From Roseibium salinum (lineage in GTDB: Bacteria > Pseudomonadota > Alphaproteobacteria > Rhizobiales > Stappiaceae): a stretch of DNA of 64,000 nucleotides. Under the pieces are notes generated by a model. The model did no database searches. It was given only the letters and a program-made list of their open reading frames with translations, and was not told where the DNA came from. The position numbers and the translations under genes are program-made. The DNA is taken from the NCBI RefSeq assembly GCF_026240905.1, contig NZ_JAPEVI010000003.1, positions 2,232,001-2,296,000 of the forward strand, written 5' to 3'. Below, piece by piece: positions 53,996 to 63,245 of this stretch; position 1 is the stretch's first letter; the number at the start of each line of letters is the position of its first letter.

Positions 53996-55314
53996 CTGTC
54001 CTTGATCCCGTACCACCAATAGGCGCCCTGCAGATAAAGCTTGCGCAGGCCCGGCAGGGGAAATCTTGCGAACGGCCGCTGCAGGGGCGCCGGCAGGTCC
54101 TCCCGGCGCAGCTTTCCGGTGATCAGGCCGGCGATCTTTTCGCCTGAGATCGAGGCCATGGCGATGCCGCTGCCGTGCCAGCCCATGGCCGCATAAACCC
54201 CCGCCATGCCCGGCACCTCGCCGACAAAAGGCGTCAGTCTGCGCGCAAGGCAGACATGCCCGTACCAGCTGAATTCCGCCTCCACATGCGCCCAGGCGGG
54301 AAACATGTTTTCGAAGTCGGACCGCGCGCGCTTGCGCATTGCCGCCAGAGAGGGTTCGTTTTCGAAAATGCCGCCGCGCGTGCCGAACAGAAACCGCCTG
54401 TCGGGCAGCAGTCGGAAATAGTGCAGGAGGATGCGCGTGTCCGCCGACATTGTGTCGCTCGTCCAGCCCTGGGCGGACAGCTCATCTTCGCTCAAGGGGC
54501 GCGTAACCTGAATGGACGACATGACCGGAAGAGTGCGGCCGTGCAGCCATTTGGGCACGTCTTCCCTGGCATATCCGTTTCCCGCCAGCACGACCTTCTT
54601 GGCGCGAACGAGGCCGTACCCGGTCTCCAGGCGCCAGCGGTCGCCGTCCTGGCTCAGGGCCGTGACCGGTGACTTGCCGAAGATCTTCCCGCCTGCCGTG
54701 CGCACCTGCTCCGCAAGGGCCTGGACGTAGGCCATCGGGTTCAGCGCAAAGCCGTAGGGCACATGCAGGCCGCCGTGAAAGCCGGGCCCGCCATGGCCTT
54801 CCGCGTCCAGGTCATCCTTTGACAGGTATCTGGTCTTGATGCCGAACGTCTCTTTGAGAAAGGCTCCCTCGGATTGGAGACCTGCGGTGTCTTTCGGCCG
54901 ATGCGCCAGGAAGACCTCGCCCTTTGAATGGCGGTCGGCATCGACGCCCCAGCTATCGAGCCGGTGGGCGACCAGATTGACGCCGGCGACCTGAAAGGCA
55001 ACGAATTTGCGGGCTTCTTCCAGTCCGAATGCCCTGATCAGCTGACGCTCGTTGAGCTTCGTGCCTCCCAGACAGCAGAAACCGCCATTGCGGCCGGAAG
55101 CCCCATAGCCGACATGTTCGACCTCCAGAACACAGACGGAAACACCCGCCTGCGCAAGCTTCAGCGCCGCGCTGAGGCCCGCATATCCGGCGCCGACCAC
55201 GGCAACGTCGAACAGCGCGTTGCCGATGAGCTGCCGGTCGAGCCTGGGCTCGGGCACACTGGCTTCCCAATAGCTGCCGATGGTGCGGCGGTTATCCGTG
55301 TGGCTTTGCAGCAT
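53992..55314 (-). CDS. FAD-dependent amino-acid/amine oxidoreductase (DAO family)
   Basis: A 440-residue flavoprotein. The N-terminal Rossmann motif DVAVVGAGYAGLSAALKLAQAG (about 36-57) binds FAD, followed by GASGRNGGFCCLGGTK and the C-terminal GVYAAMGWHGSGIAMASISGE typical of DAO/PuuB proteins. It oxidises an amino acid or amine, producing an aldehyde or keto acid and peroxide. Substrate is not clear. The GNAT gene follows with a 4-base overlap, and another DAO-family gene lies upstream in the same direction. Confidence 0.9.
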   Translation of the reverse strand: MLQSHTDNRRTIGSYWEASVPEPRLDRQLIGNALFDVAVVGAGYAGLSAALKLAQAGVSVCVLEVEHVGYGASGRNGGFCCLGGTKLNERQLIRAFGLEEARKFVAFQVAGVNLVAHRLDSWGVDADRHSKGEVFLAHRPKDTAGLQSEGAFLKETFGIKTRYLSKDDLDAEGHGGPGFHGGLHVPYGFALNPMAYVQALAEQVRTAGGKIFGKSPVTALSQDGDRWRLETGYGLVRAKKVVLAGNGYAREDVPKWLHGRTLPVMSSIQVTRPLSEDELSAQGWTSDTMSADTRILLHYFRLLPDRRFLFGTRGGIFENEPSLAAMRKRARSDFENMFPAWAHVEAEFSWYGHVCLARRLTPFVGEVPGMAGVYAAMGWHGSGIAMASISGEKIAGLITGKLRREDLPAPLQRPFARFPLPGLRKLYLQGAYWWYGIKDR

Positions 55315-55408
55315 GTTCGTTTATGGACTCATAAATGCGGTGAAATTGGCACGCCGCCGGGAACGGGCACAAAGACCGAACGCGACAGGTTCTCTGTTTC
55401 TCATGGCC

Positions 55409-56728
55409 CTAGATTCCAAGCCTGTCGCGCAGGGAAAACCAGGTCATCGCCAGCACGAGAAGCGGAAACCGGAGGCGGTCGCCGCCCGGGAAGGCCGGAA
55501 TGTTCAGCTTTTCCAACGCATCGAACCGCCCTGCCGTGCCGGCAATCGCTTCTGCGAGAATCCGCCCGCCGAGCGTTGCCATGGCGATCCCGTGCCCGGA
55601 ATAACCGGCCGCTGTCAGCATATTGGGAGCGAGCCTTGCGAAATACGGCATGCGTTTCGGCGTGATCGCCAGCGTGCCCCCCCAGCCGTAGTCTATGCCG
55701 GCATCCTCCAACTGCGGGAAAATCTCCAGCATCGGCCCGCGCACAAAGGACCTGATGTCCTCCGGGAACCGGTAGCCGTAATTCTCGCCGCCGCCGAACA
55801 GAAGGCGCCGGTCGGCCGACAGGCGGAAATAGTTGATCACGAATTTGCTGTCGGCGACCGCGACGTTGTTCGCGATCAGCTTTTCCGCCTCGTCTTCGGA
55901 GAACGGCTCCGTGGCGACGACGAAGTTGTTGATCGGCATGACATGCGCGGCCGTCTGACGGTCGAGCCCCCCAAGGTAGCCGTTGCAGGCAAGCACCAGA
56001 TGATCCGCGCTGACGTTTCCGCGCGCCGTCTTCACCGTGATCCGCCCCTGGCCCTTGCCCTCAATTCCGGTGACCCTGGTTTCCTCGAACAGCGTGGCGC
56101 CGGCCTTTTCGGCCGCCCTGCCCAGCCCGAGCGCAAAATTGAGCGGGTGGAGATGGCCAGCGCCCAGGTCAAGGGAACCGCCGAAATAGCGCGGACTGCC
56201 GACCTGATCGCCGATCTCGTCGCCGTCGATGAAGCGGATGTCCTCGTAGCCGTAGACGAGGCGCAGATGTTCGACATAGTCGCGGCTGTCTTCCACGAAA
56301 CTCTTGCGGTGATCGACGTGCAAGATGCCCGGCGTATAGTCGCAGGCGATCTCATGACGCGCGATCAGGCCCTTCACGAGCGCCTTTGACTCTTCGCCAA
56401 GATCCCAGAGCAACTTCGCATGGGCCTTGCCGTGCCGCGCCTCCAGCACTGTCTGGTCCACGCGCTGACCCGACCCGACCTGGCCGCCATTGCGGCCCGA
56501 GGCCCCCCATCCCAGCCTGTTGGCTTCCAGCAGAACGACATTCACGCCATCCTCAGCCAGATGGAGTGCTGCGGACAGGCCGGTATAGCCGCCGCCGACG
56601 ATACACACGTCACAGCTTCGGGTGCCGTCGAGCGCCGGATAGGAAGTCTGCCAGTTCGCGGTCGCCGCATAGTAGGACGGGGCATGCATGCCGGGCGTAT
56701 CATTTGCCGTCAGGAGGTCGAGCGCCAT
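55409..56728 (-). CDS. FAD-dependent oxidoreductase, PuuB-like
   Basis: A 439-residue flavoprotein with DVCIVGGGYTGLSAALHLAEDG, LGWGASGRNGGQVGSGQR and the C-terminal ML-TAAGYSGHGIAMATLGGRILAEAI. This arrangement matches gamma-glutamylputrescine oxidase (PuuB) and relatives. Neither PuuA nor other puu genes are seen nearby, so the substrate could be another gamma-glutamyl amine or an amino acid. It lies 94 bases upstream of the other oxidoreductase gene and is co-directional; they may share an operon. Confidence 0.88.
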   Translation of the reverse strand: MALDLLTANDTPGMHAPSYYAATANWQTSYPALDGTRSCDVCIVGGGYTGLSAALHLAEDGVNVVLLEANRLGWGASGRNGGQVGSGQRVDQTVLEARHGKAHAKLLWDLGEESKALVKGLIARHEIACDYTPGILHVDHRKSFVEDSRDYVEHLRLVYGYEDIRFIDGDEIGDQVGSPRYFGGSLDLGAGHLHPLNFALGLGRAAEKAGATLFEETRVTGIEGKGQGRITVKTARGNVSADHLVLACNGYLGGLDRQTAAHVMPINNFVVATEPFSEDEAEKLIANNVAVADSKFVINYFRLSADRRLLFGGGENYGYRFPEDIRSFVRGPMLEIFPQLEDAGIDYGWGGTLAITPKRMPYFARLAPNMLTAAGYSGHGIAMATLGGRILAEAIAGTAGRFDALEKLNIPAFPGGDRLRFPLLVLAMTWFSLRDRLGI

Positions 56729-56925
56729 CTCCGATTTCCGGCTCCTTTTGAATGTGCGCTGGGTTGCGGCCTTGAAAGGCAGGCCAACATCCCTTGTTCA
56801 GAATTCAGTTTCAAGGTGAAATCGAAACCTGTAAGCCGGGTTTTGCCTGATTCTGCAGGATCTTGCAGCTTCCCCAACGGCAGCTCGCCTGCATCGTCCC
56901 GGTACGGAAAAAGGAAGGAAACCCC

Positions 56926-57150
56926 GTGTTTGGTCCCGTAGAACACCCCTGGTTCGATCCGCTCTGGCGGCGCATTGTGCTTGTCGTCTTTTGCGCCGCT
57001 TGGACCGGCGTGGAATACTATGCAGGCAATACGACCTGGGTCTACATCATGCTGGCCATCACGGCCTATGCCGGCTGGGCCTATCTCTTCTCCTACAAGG
57101 GGCCGGACGATCCGGAGCGGATAAAGCGGACGGATCAGAACGAAGGGTGA
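56926..57150 (+). CDS. Small membrane protein (DUF3329-like) upstream of cti
   Basis: A 74-residue protein. It begins with VFGPVEHPWFDPLWRRIVLV, then two membrane helices (IVLVVFCAAWTGVEYYAG and VYIMLAITAYAGWAYLFSYKG) and a charged tail. GTG 56926 follows GGAAGGAA at good distance; an upstream ATG in frame lies in an unlikely region. It ends 7 bases before cti, so it is co-transcribed with it. The DUF3329 name is from memory. Function is unknown. Confidence 0.75.
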   Translation: MFGPVEHPWFDPLWRRIVLVVFCAAWTGVEYYAGNTTWVYIMLAITAYAGWAYLFSYKGPDDPERIKRTDQNEG

Positions 57151-57157
57151 TACCCGC

Positions 57158-59542
57158 ATGGGGAACGGCGTTCCAGCGCGGCGGACACATCCTGTCACGA
57201 TGGGTTGCCGCGCTGTGCTTGTCGCCCTGGCGATGGCGGTGCCGCTTCTTGTCGCGACGGCCGGCGCATCCGCTCAAAACGCATCCGCCCCGTCCGGTCC
57301 GCCGATCCAGGATGTCCTGAACAAGCGCTGCGTGGTCTGCCATGGCTGCTACGACGCGCCCTGCCAGTTGAAACTGTCGTCGCCGGAGGGGTGGCGGCGC
57401 GGAGCGAGCAAGGCCCGCGTCTACGATTCCTCAAGACTGGAAGATGCTCCGACGACCCGGCTCGGCATTGACGCCAAGACCGTTCCGGAGTGGCGGCGGA
57501 AGGGGTTCTTCCCCGTTACCCAAGGCGGCTCCTCGCCGTCCGTTCTCGAACAACTGCTGAGGGCCGGACGCGAGAGCCGTTTCAAGCTGGGCGCAGCGCT
57601 GCCGCCCTCCGTCGAGATCACGACACTGCGCAAGAACAGTTGTCCAGCGCCGTCCGAACTTGACGACTATCTCCACCGTCATCCCGATGGCGGCATGCCC
57701 TTCGCGATGGCCCCGCTTCCGGACGAAGACTACCGGCACCTCCTCTCCTGGGCTGCCGATGGCGCCTCCGCCAAGGCCGCAGCCACGGAACTGCCCGATG
57801 AGGTCCGCGGCCGGATCCGCGAGATCGAAGCATTCTTCAACACACAAGACCTCAAGGCGCAACTCGTTTCGCGCTATATTTACGAGCACCTGTTCCTGGC
57901 GCACCTGCATCTGGAAGGTGACGGGCCGCACCGGTTTTTCCGGCTTGTCCGCTCCCGGTCCGGGCCCGATGACGAGCCTGACGAGATTGCGACCCGGCGG
58001 CCGTTTGACGATCCGGGCGAGGACTTCTCCTACCGGCTGGCCCTGATTGAGGACACCATCCTCCACAAGGAGCATATCGTTTACGAGATCGGGCCGAAGA
58101 GGCTGGACCGCTACCGGGATCTCTTCCTGACGAGCGCGTGGGGCCTCGACGCACTTCCCGCCTACTCCATCGCCGCCGGCGGCAATCCGCTGTCCACCTT
58201 CAGCGCCCTGCCGCCACGCAGCCGCTACCAGTTCCTGCTGGACGATGCGCTCTATTTCGTGCGCTCGTTCATTCGCGGCCCTGTCTGTTACGGCCAGGTG
58301 GCGGTGAATGTCATTGAGGACCGGTTCTGGGTGTCGTTTCTTGCTCCCGATGCCGATCTTTCCGTCAACGACCCGAGCTTTCTTGAAGAGGCGATCCCAA
58401 TTCTTGAACTGCCGGTGGCCCGATCCGCCGGCAAGCTCACCGACCGCTTCAAGAGCTTTCTGCTGCTCGGCCCGGTCAGATACCAGACCTTCCGCCAGGA
58501 GCGCTACGCGCAGCAGGCCGCGGCGACCGGCGGTCCCGGATATGCCGATATCTGGGATGGCGACGGCACGCGGAAGGATGCAAGGCTGACCGTCTTCCGC
58601 AATTTCTCGTCCGCATCCGTCGTCACCGGCTATGTCGGCTCCGTTCCGGAAACCGCCTGGGTGATCGACTATCCGCTGTTCGAACGCATCTACTACAACC
58701 TGGTCGCAGGCTTCGATGTCTTCGGCAATGTCGAGCATCAGGTGACGACTCGGCTCTACATGGACAGCCTGCGCCGGGAGGGCGAGCGGATTTTCCTGTC
58801 CTTCCTGCCGCCCGGGACGCGCGAGCCGATGCATGCAAGCTGGTACCGCGGGGCGCTCGTCAGTCTGATCGATCTATGGAAGGAAAGCGCGCTCGACACC
58901 AAGTCGCCGACCGGGATTTCCTATGCCACGAACCAGCCGAAAACCGAATTCCTGACACGGCTGCTTGAAACCGGACCGGTGCTCTGGCCCGTCACCGATC
59001 CACTCAACCGCTGTTCAAAAGGCGGCTGTGCCGACCCGAACACGAGCGCCGGACAGCTCCGTCCCCTGACGGTCGCCCCTGCGCCCTTTGCCAAGTTTCT
59101 TCCGGACATCGCGGTGCTGCTGGTTGGCGAAGGGGACGAGCAGGAAATCTTCACGATCGTTCACGACCAGGCCCACAGCAACGTGGCGTTCATCTTCAAC
59201 GAAGACCTGCGCCGCGAGCCGGTGAGAGACCGGCTTACGATCGTTCCGGGTCAGTTCAGCAGCTATCCCAACCTCGTTTTCCGGGTCTCCCCGGAGGACC
59301 TCACCGGGTTCGTCGAGGCCATCGGCCATATCCGCGGTCAGGACGCCTTTGTCCAGGTCGTGGACCGCTATGCAATCCGCAGGACCCATGCCGATTTCTG
59401 GCAGGTATACGACAGGATACAGGCAGGCCTGAACGCCCAGGATGCGCTGCAGGCGGGTCTGCTGGACCTCAACCGCTATGACGATCCCAAGCCGTCCGAC
59501 CCGATCGAACGGCTGTTCGAGTTCAGGTTCTCGTCCGAGTAA
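57158..59542 (+). CDS. cti: Periplasmic fatty-acid cis/trans isomerase
   Basis: A 794-residue protein of the Cti family, which turns cis-unsaturated phospholipid acyl chains to trans under solvent or heat stress. A signal peptide (about residues 15-40) is followed by a c-type heme site, CVVCH at 58-62, and the long Cti catalytic domain. The domain shows, for example, HASWYRGALVSLIDLWKESALD. ATG 57158 is used; ATG 57200 gives a more compact signal peptide. The gene is best known from gammaproteobacteria, so its presence here is notable. It is convergent with glcB. Confidence 0.92.
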   Translation: MGNGVPARRTHPVTMGCRAVLVALAMAVPLLVATAGASAQNASAPSGPPIQDVLNKRCVVCHGCYDAPCQLKLSSPEGWRRGASKARVYDSSRLEDAPTTRLGIDAKTVPEWRRKGFFPVTQGGSSPSVLEQLLRAGRESRFKLGAALPPSVEITTLRKNSCPAPSELDDYLHRHPDGGMPFAMAPLPDEDYRHLLSWAADGASAKAAATELPDEVRGRIREIEAFFNTQDLKAQLVSRYIYEHLFLAHLHLEGDGPHRFFRLVRSRSGPDDEPDEIATRRPFDDPGEDFSYRLALIEDTILHKEHIVYEIGPKRLDRYRDLFLTSAWGLDALPAYSIAAGGNPLSTFSALPPRSRYQFLLDDALYFVRSFIRGPVCYGQVAVNVIEDRFWVSFLAPDADLSVNDPSFLEEAIPILELPVARSAGKLTDRFKSFLLLGPVRYQTFRQERYAQQAAATGGPGYADIWDGDGTRKDARLTVFRNFSSASVVTGYVGSVPETAWVIDYPLFERIYYNLVAGFDVFGNVEHQVTTRLYMDSLRREGERIFLSFLPPGTREPMHASWYRGALVSLIDLWKESALDTKSPTGISYATNQPKTEFLTRLLETGPVLWPVTDPLNRCSKGGCADPNTSAGQLRPLTVAPAPFAKFLPDIAVLLVGEGDEQEIFTIVHDQAHSNVAFIFNEDLRREPVRDRLTIVPGQFSSYPNLVFRVSPEDLTGFVEAIGHIRGQDAFVQVVDRYAIRRTHADFWQVYDRIQAGLNAQDALQAGLLDLNRYDDPKPSDPIERLFEFRFSSE

Positions 59543-59606
59543 GGAGACGGCCCCAGCCTGGCTGCCGGGCCACGCAAAGTCAGGATTGGAGCACGAGCAA
59601 TGCGTC

Positions 59607-59632
59607 ACGGGACGGCCGAATGACCGTCCCGT
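59607..59632. terminator. Stem-loop between cti and glcB
   Basis: ACGGGACGG and CCGTCCCGT form a 9-bp perfect stem around an 8-base loop. There is no T-run on either side, so any terminator action is weak. The convergent position suggests a shared end. Confidence 0.5.
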
Positions 59633-59654
59633 TGCAACGTCCGGCCGGCGCCGC

Positions 59655-61817
59655 TTATGCCGCGGACCTTGCCTTGAACTCGATGCGCCGGCGATGGAGG
59701 ACCGGTTCGGTGTAGCCGTTCGGCTGCTTTGTGCCCTCGAGCACCAGTTCGCAGGCCGCCTGGAAGGCGACGGAATTGTCGAAGTCCAGGGCCATCGGCC
59801 GGTATGCCGGATCGCCGGCATTCTGCCGGTCGACCACGGCCGCCATGCGTTTCATCGTCTCGATCACCTGGTCGCTGGTGACGACGCCGTGATGCAGCCA
59901 GTTGGCGATATGCTGAGACGAAATGCGCAAGGTGGCGCGGTCTTCCATCAGGCCGATATTGTTGATGTCCGGCACCTTGGAACAACCGATGCCCTGCTCC
60001 ACCCAGCGGACCACATAGCCGAGGATGCCCTGCGCGTTGTTGTCGAGTTCGGCCTGGATGTCTTCCGGCGTCCAGTTCGGCCGCTCGGCAACCGGGATGG
60101 AAAGTATGTCGTCCAGCTTTGCCGGTTCGCGGCTCTGCAGCTCAGCCTGTCGCGCAGGCACGGACACCTTGTGGTAATGCAGGGCATGCAGGGTCGCGGC
60201 GGTCGGAGACGGCACCCAGGCCGTGTTGGCGCCGGCCATCGGATGGCCGATCTTCTGCTCCAGCATGGCGTTCATCAGGTCCGGCATGGCCCACATGCCC
60301 TTGCCGATCTGGGCATGGCCCGGCAGGCCGCAGGCCAGCCCCACATCCACGTTATTGTCCTCGTACGCGCCGATCCAGGCCGCCGATTTCATGTCGGCCT
60401 TGCGGATCATCGGACCGGCTTCCATGGACGTGTGCATCTCGTCGCCGGTACGGTCCAGGAAACCGGTATTGATGAAGAACACCCTGTTCTTCGCCTGCCG
60501 GATGCATTCCTTCAGGTTGACCGTGGTCCGGCGTTCCTCGTCCATGATGCCCATCTTCAAGGTGTTGCGGGCAAGTCCGAGGGCGTCTTCCACGCGCTCG
60601 AAGATCTCGGACGCAAAGGCCACTTCTTCAGGGCCGTGCATTTTCGGCTTGACGATATAGACCGAACCGGCCCGGCTGTTCATCCGCCGGCCGTTCGGGC
60701 CGATGTCGTGCAGGGCGATCAGGGACGTGATCATGCCGTCGAGCAGACCCTCCGGCACTTCGTTGCCGTGCTTGTCGAGCACCGCATCGATGGTCATCAG
60801 ATGGCCGACATTGCGGATGAGCAGGAGCGAGCGTCCGTGCAGCGTCAGGGCGCTGCCGTCCGGCGCGCTGTAGTGCCGGTCGCCGTGCATGCGGCGGGTG
60901 ATCGTCTCGCCGCCCTTTTCGAAGGTCTCCTCCAATTCGCCCTTCATCAGGCCGAGCCAGTTGGAATAGACGGTGACCTTGTCCTGCGCATCGACGGCGG
61001 CAACGGAGTCCTCGCAGTCCATGATCGTGGACATGGCCGATTCCAGAACGATGTCCGAGATATGCGCCTTGTCGGTCTTGCCGATCGGGTGCTTGGCGTC
61101 GATGTTGATCTCCAGATGCAGGCCGTTCTTCTCCAGAAGCACCTTGTAAGGCGCCACGGGATCTCCGGAGTAGCCCGCGAACTGACCTGGGTCGGCAAGA
61201 GCCGCCGTGCCGCTTTCCGTCGTCACCTCCAGCGCTTCGTCCTGGACGCCAAAGCCCGTCACCTGCGACCAGCTTCCCGATGCCAGCGGCACCGCCTCGT
61301 CCAGTACCTTGCGGGCATAGGCGATGACCTCGGCGCCGCGAACCGCGTCGAAACCGCCCGGTTCCGGCCTGGAGCCCATGGCGTCGGTGCCGTAGAGGGC
61401 GTCATAGAGCGATCCCCAGCGGGCATTTGCGGCATTGAGCGCGTAACGCGCATTCATGACGGGCACGACAAGCTGAGGACCGGCGACCTGACCGATCTCC
61501 GGATCGATGTCCGTCGTCCCGACTTCAAAATCGCCCTGTTCGGGAACGAGGTAGCCGATGTCGCTCAGGAACGCCTTGTAGGTGTCCATGTCCGGCGTGC
61601 CCGGATTGGCCCGGTGCCAGGCATCGATCGTCGTCTGCAAGGCATCGCGCGTTTCCAGGAGTTCCCGGTTTTTGGGCGCCAGGTCATGGATCATGGCGGA
61701 GAGGCTCTTCCAGAAATGATCCTGATCGACCCCGGTCTCCGGCAAAGCCTTCTCGTTGACGAAGTCAAAAAGAGCCTTTTCGACTTTCAATCCGTGGGCA
61801 TCGATACGGCCGGTCAT
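59655..61817 (-). CDS. glcB: Malate synthase G
   Basis: A 720-residue enzyme that condenses glyoxylate with acetyl-CoA to form malate. It carries the MSG-type features: [75 protein letters not shown] and [16 protein letters not shown] 61817 is the conserved start ([17 protein letters not shown]); upstream codons in the same frame are unlikely. In a bacterium that degrades fatty acids, as the beta-oxidation cluster here suggests, it completes the glyoxylate route if isocitrate lyase is present elsewhere. It diverges from the DMT-transporter gene. Confidence 0.96.
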   Translation of the reverse strand: MTGRIDAHGLKVEKALFDFVNEKALPETGVDQDHFWKSLSAMIHDLAPKNRELLETRDALQTTIDAWHRANPGTPDMDTYKAFLSDIGYLVPEQGDFEVGTTDIDPEIGQVAGPQLVVPVMNARYALNAANARWGSLYDALYGTDAMGSRPEPGGFDAVRGAEVIAYARKVLDEAVPLASGSWSQVTGFGVQDEALEVTTESGTAALADPGQFAGYSGDPVAPYKVLLEKNGLHLEINIDAKHPIGKTDKAHISDIVLESAMSTIMDCEDSVAAVDAQDKVTVYSNWLGLMKGELEETFEKGGETITRRMHGDRHYSAPDGSALTLHGRSLLLIRNVGHLMTIDAVLDKHGNEVPEGLLDGMITSLIALHDIGPNGRRMNSRAGSVYIVKPKMHGPEEVAFASEIFERVEDALGLARNTLKMGIMDEERRTTVNLKECIRQAKNRVFFINTGFLDRTGDEMHTSMEAGPMIRKADMKSAAWIGAYEDNNVDVGLACGLPGHAQIGKGMWAMPDLMNAMLEQKIGHPMAGANTAWVPSPTAATLHALHYHKVSVPARQAELQSREPAKLDDILSIPVAERPNWTPEDIQAELDNNAQGILGYVVRWVEQGIGCSKVPDINNIGLMEDRATLRISSQHIANWLHHGVVTSDQVIETMKRMAAVVDRQNAGDPAYRPMALDFDNSVAFQAACELVLEGTKQPNGYTEPVLHRRRIEFKARSAA

Positions 61818-62200
61818 ACTTGGTCTCCACTGAGGCGCATGTCTTACGGAAGGCGCATGCATTGATCACACTTTGCCCGGTCTTTTGCTGGCATTGCAAG
61901 CAGCCGTCAACAGGGGCGCCCTTCCCATGACTTTTTCCATTTTGGAAATAATGCAACGCGTTTCCGGCGATAAATTAGGGCCTTACACGACTGCGGCCAA
62001 CCGTTTCGCCAAAGATAGCCCTTTCGGCCGGTCGGACGATCCATTACCCCTGGGGTACGGCCCCATGAAATTGAATGCGCCGGTCGATGCAGGTGCATCG
62101 CTCAAGGCCCTTGACGCTGCCGCTCCAGCCGTGCCGGTGCGTTCAATTTCGTGGACCCGTATCCTGAACTGTCAGCACCGCGTTCCGCGGAAAGGTCTTC
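61818..62200. other. Divergent region between glcB and the DMT-transporter gene
   Basis: About 380 bases. A 15-base dyad lies at 61934-61948. The plus-strand frame that overlaps the region contains Met codons but does not look like protein. The region should hold both promoters. Confidence 0.5.
61934..61948. promoter_or_regulatory. Candidate operator dyad upstream of glcB
   Basis: TTTCCA-TTT-TGGAAA, perfect 6-bp arms with a 3-base spacer, in an AT-rich patch about 120 bases before the glcB start. It may bind the glyoxylate or fatty-acid regulator of glcB; this is inference. Confidence 0.35.
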
Positions 62201-63115
62201 ATGCTTGCATTTGTCACACGTTTTGGCGGCCTGACTTACGGCAATGCCATTTTGATGCTCGGTCTCACCACTCTCTTCTGGGGCGGCAACACGGTGGCCG
62301 GGCGCCTTGCCGTGGGCGAGGTGTCGCCCATGGTGGTGGTGTTCCTGCGTTGGGCGATCGTGGCGGGCATCATGGTGCCGATGGTCTGGCCGCGCATCCG
62401 AACCGACTGGCCCCTCATGCGCCCGCAACTGCTGCGGATGGTGCTGATGGCCGCTTTCGGCTTCGTCGCCTTCAACTCGCTGTTCTATATCGCCGCGACA
62501 CAGACCACGGCCGTCAATCTCGGCATCATTCAGGGTTCGATGCCGATCCTGGTGCTGATCGGATCGGTGTTCGCTTTCGGCACCAGGATCCGGCTGCTTC
62601 AGGTCATGGGCATTCTCCTGACGCTGGTCGGAGTGACGCTGATTGCCGCCCAGGGAGACCTGCAGAAGCTGCTCGCGCTCGCGGTGAACCCGGGCGATGG
62701 CGTGATGCTGATTGCCTGCGTACTCTATTCCGGTTATACGCTTGCCCTGCGCAACCGGCCGCAGGTCTCCGGCCTCGCCTTCTTTGCCACACTCGCGGGC
62801 ATTTCCGCCATCGCCTCCCTTCCCGGGCTGTTTTTCGAAATGGCGACCGGCACGGCACAATGGCCGACGGCAAAGGGCTGGCTCGTGGTGCTCTATATCG
62901 CGCTCTTCCCCTCCTTCCTGTCGCAGATCTTCTTCATGCGCGGGGTGGAACTGATCGGCCCGGCCCGGGCCGGCGTCTTCATCAATCTTGTGCCCATCTT
63001 TGCGGCAGGCCTGGCCGTTTCGATCCTCGGCGAGCCGTTCGAATGGCATCACGGCACGGCGCTTGCCCTCGTCATGATCGGTATCTGGCTGTCGGAGAGG
63101 AAGGCGGGCCGGTGA
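62201..63115 (+). CDS. EamA/DMT family transporter
   Basis: A 304-residue membrane protein of ten helices in two EamA repeats. The first repeat starts LMLGLTTLFWGGNTVAGRLAVGEVSPMVVVFLRW, and the second contains VLIACVLYSGYTLALRNRP-like sequence followed by LIGPARAGVFINLVPIFAAGLAVSILGEPFEWHH. It should export small metabolites or amino acids. Substrate unknown. ATG 62201 is used. It is transcribed away from glcB. Confidence 0.9.
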   Translation: MLAFVTRFGGLTYGNAILMLGLTTLFWGGNTVAGRLAVGEVSPMVVVFLRWAIVAGIMVPMVWPRIRTDWPLMRPQLLRMVLMAAFGFVAFNSLFYIAATQTTAVNLGIIQGSMPILVLIGSVFAFGTRIRLLQVMGILLTLVGVTLIAAQGDLQKLLALAVNPGDGVMLIACVLYSGYTLALRNRPQVSGLAFFATLAGISAIASLPGLFFEMATGTAQWPTAKGWLVVLYIALFPSFLSQIFFMRGVELIGPARAGVFINLVPIFAAGLAVSILGEPFEWHHGTALALVMIGIWLSERKAGR

Positions 63116-63245
63116 TGTCCGGGGAACGGCGCGGCGCGCTGATCTTGACTTCGTGCCGCCGCTGACCTCAAGTCGGTTTCCATTGTCAGTTTCCAACGGA
63201 TCATTCCGGCTGTGCGATAACGGCCAAAATATTCTTTAGCCTTTG

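Noticed and set aside
59442..61865. 807-residue open frame on the plus strand
   Set aside because: It is antisense to malate synthase G; His/Arg/Gly-rich composition is typical of a GC-rich shadow.
61873..63165. 430-residue open frame on the plus strand
   Set aside because: Most of it is an out-of-frame reading of the DMT-transporter gene, which has ten clear helices in the other frame.
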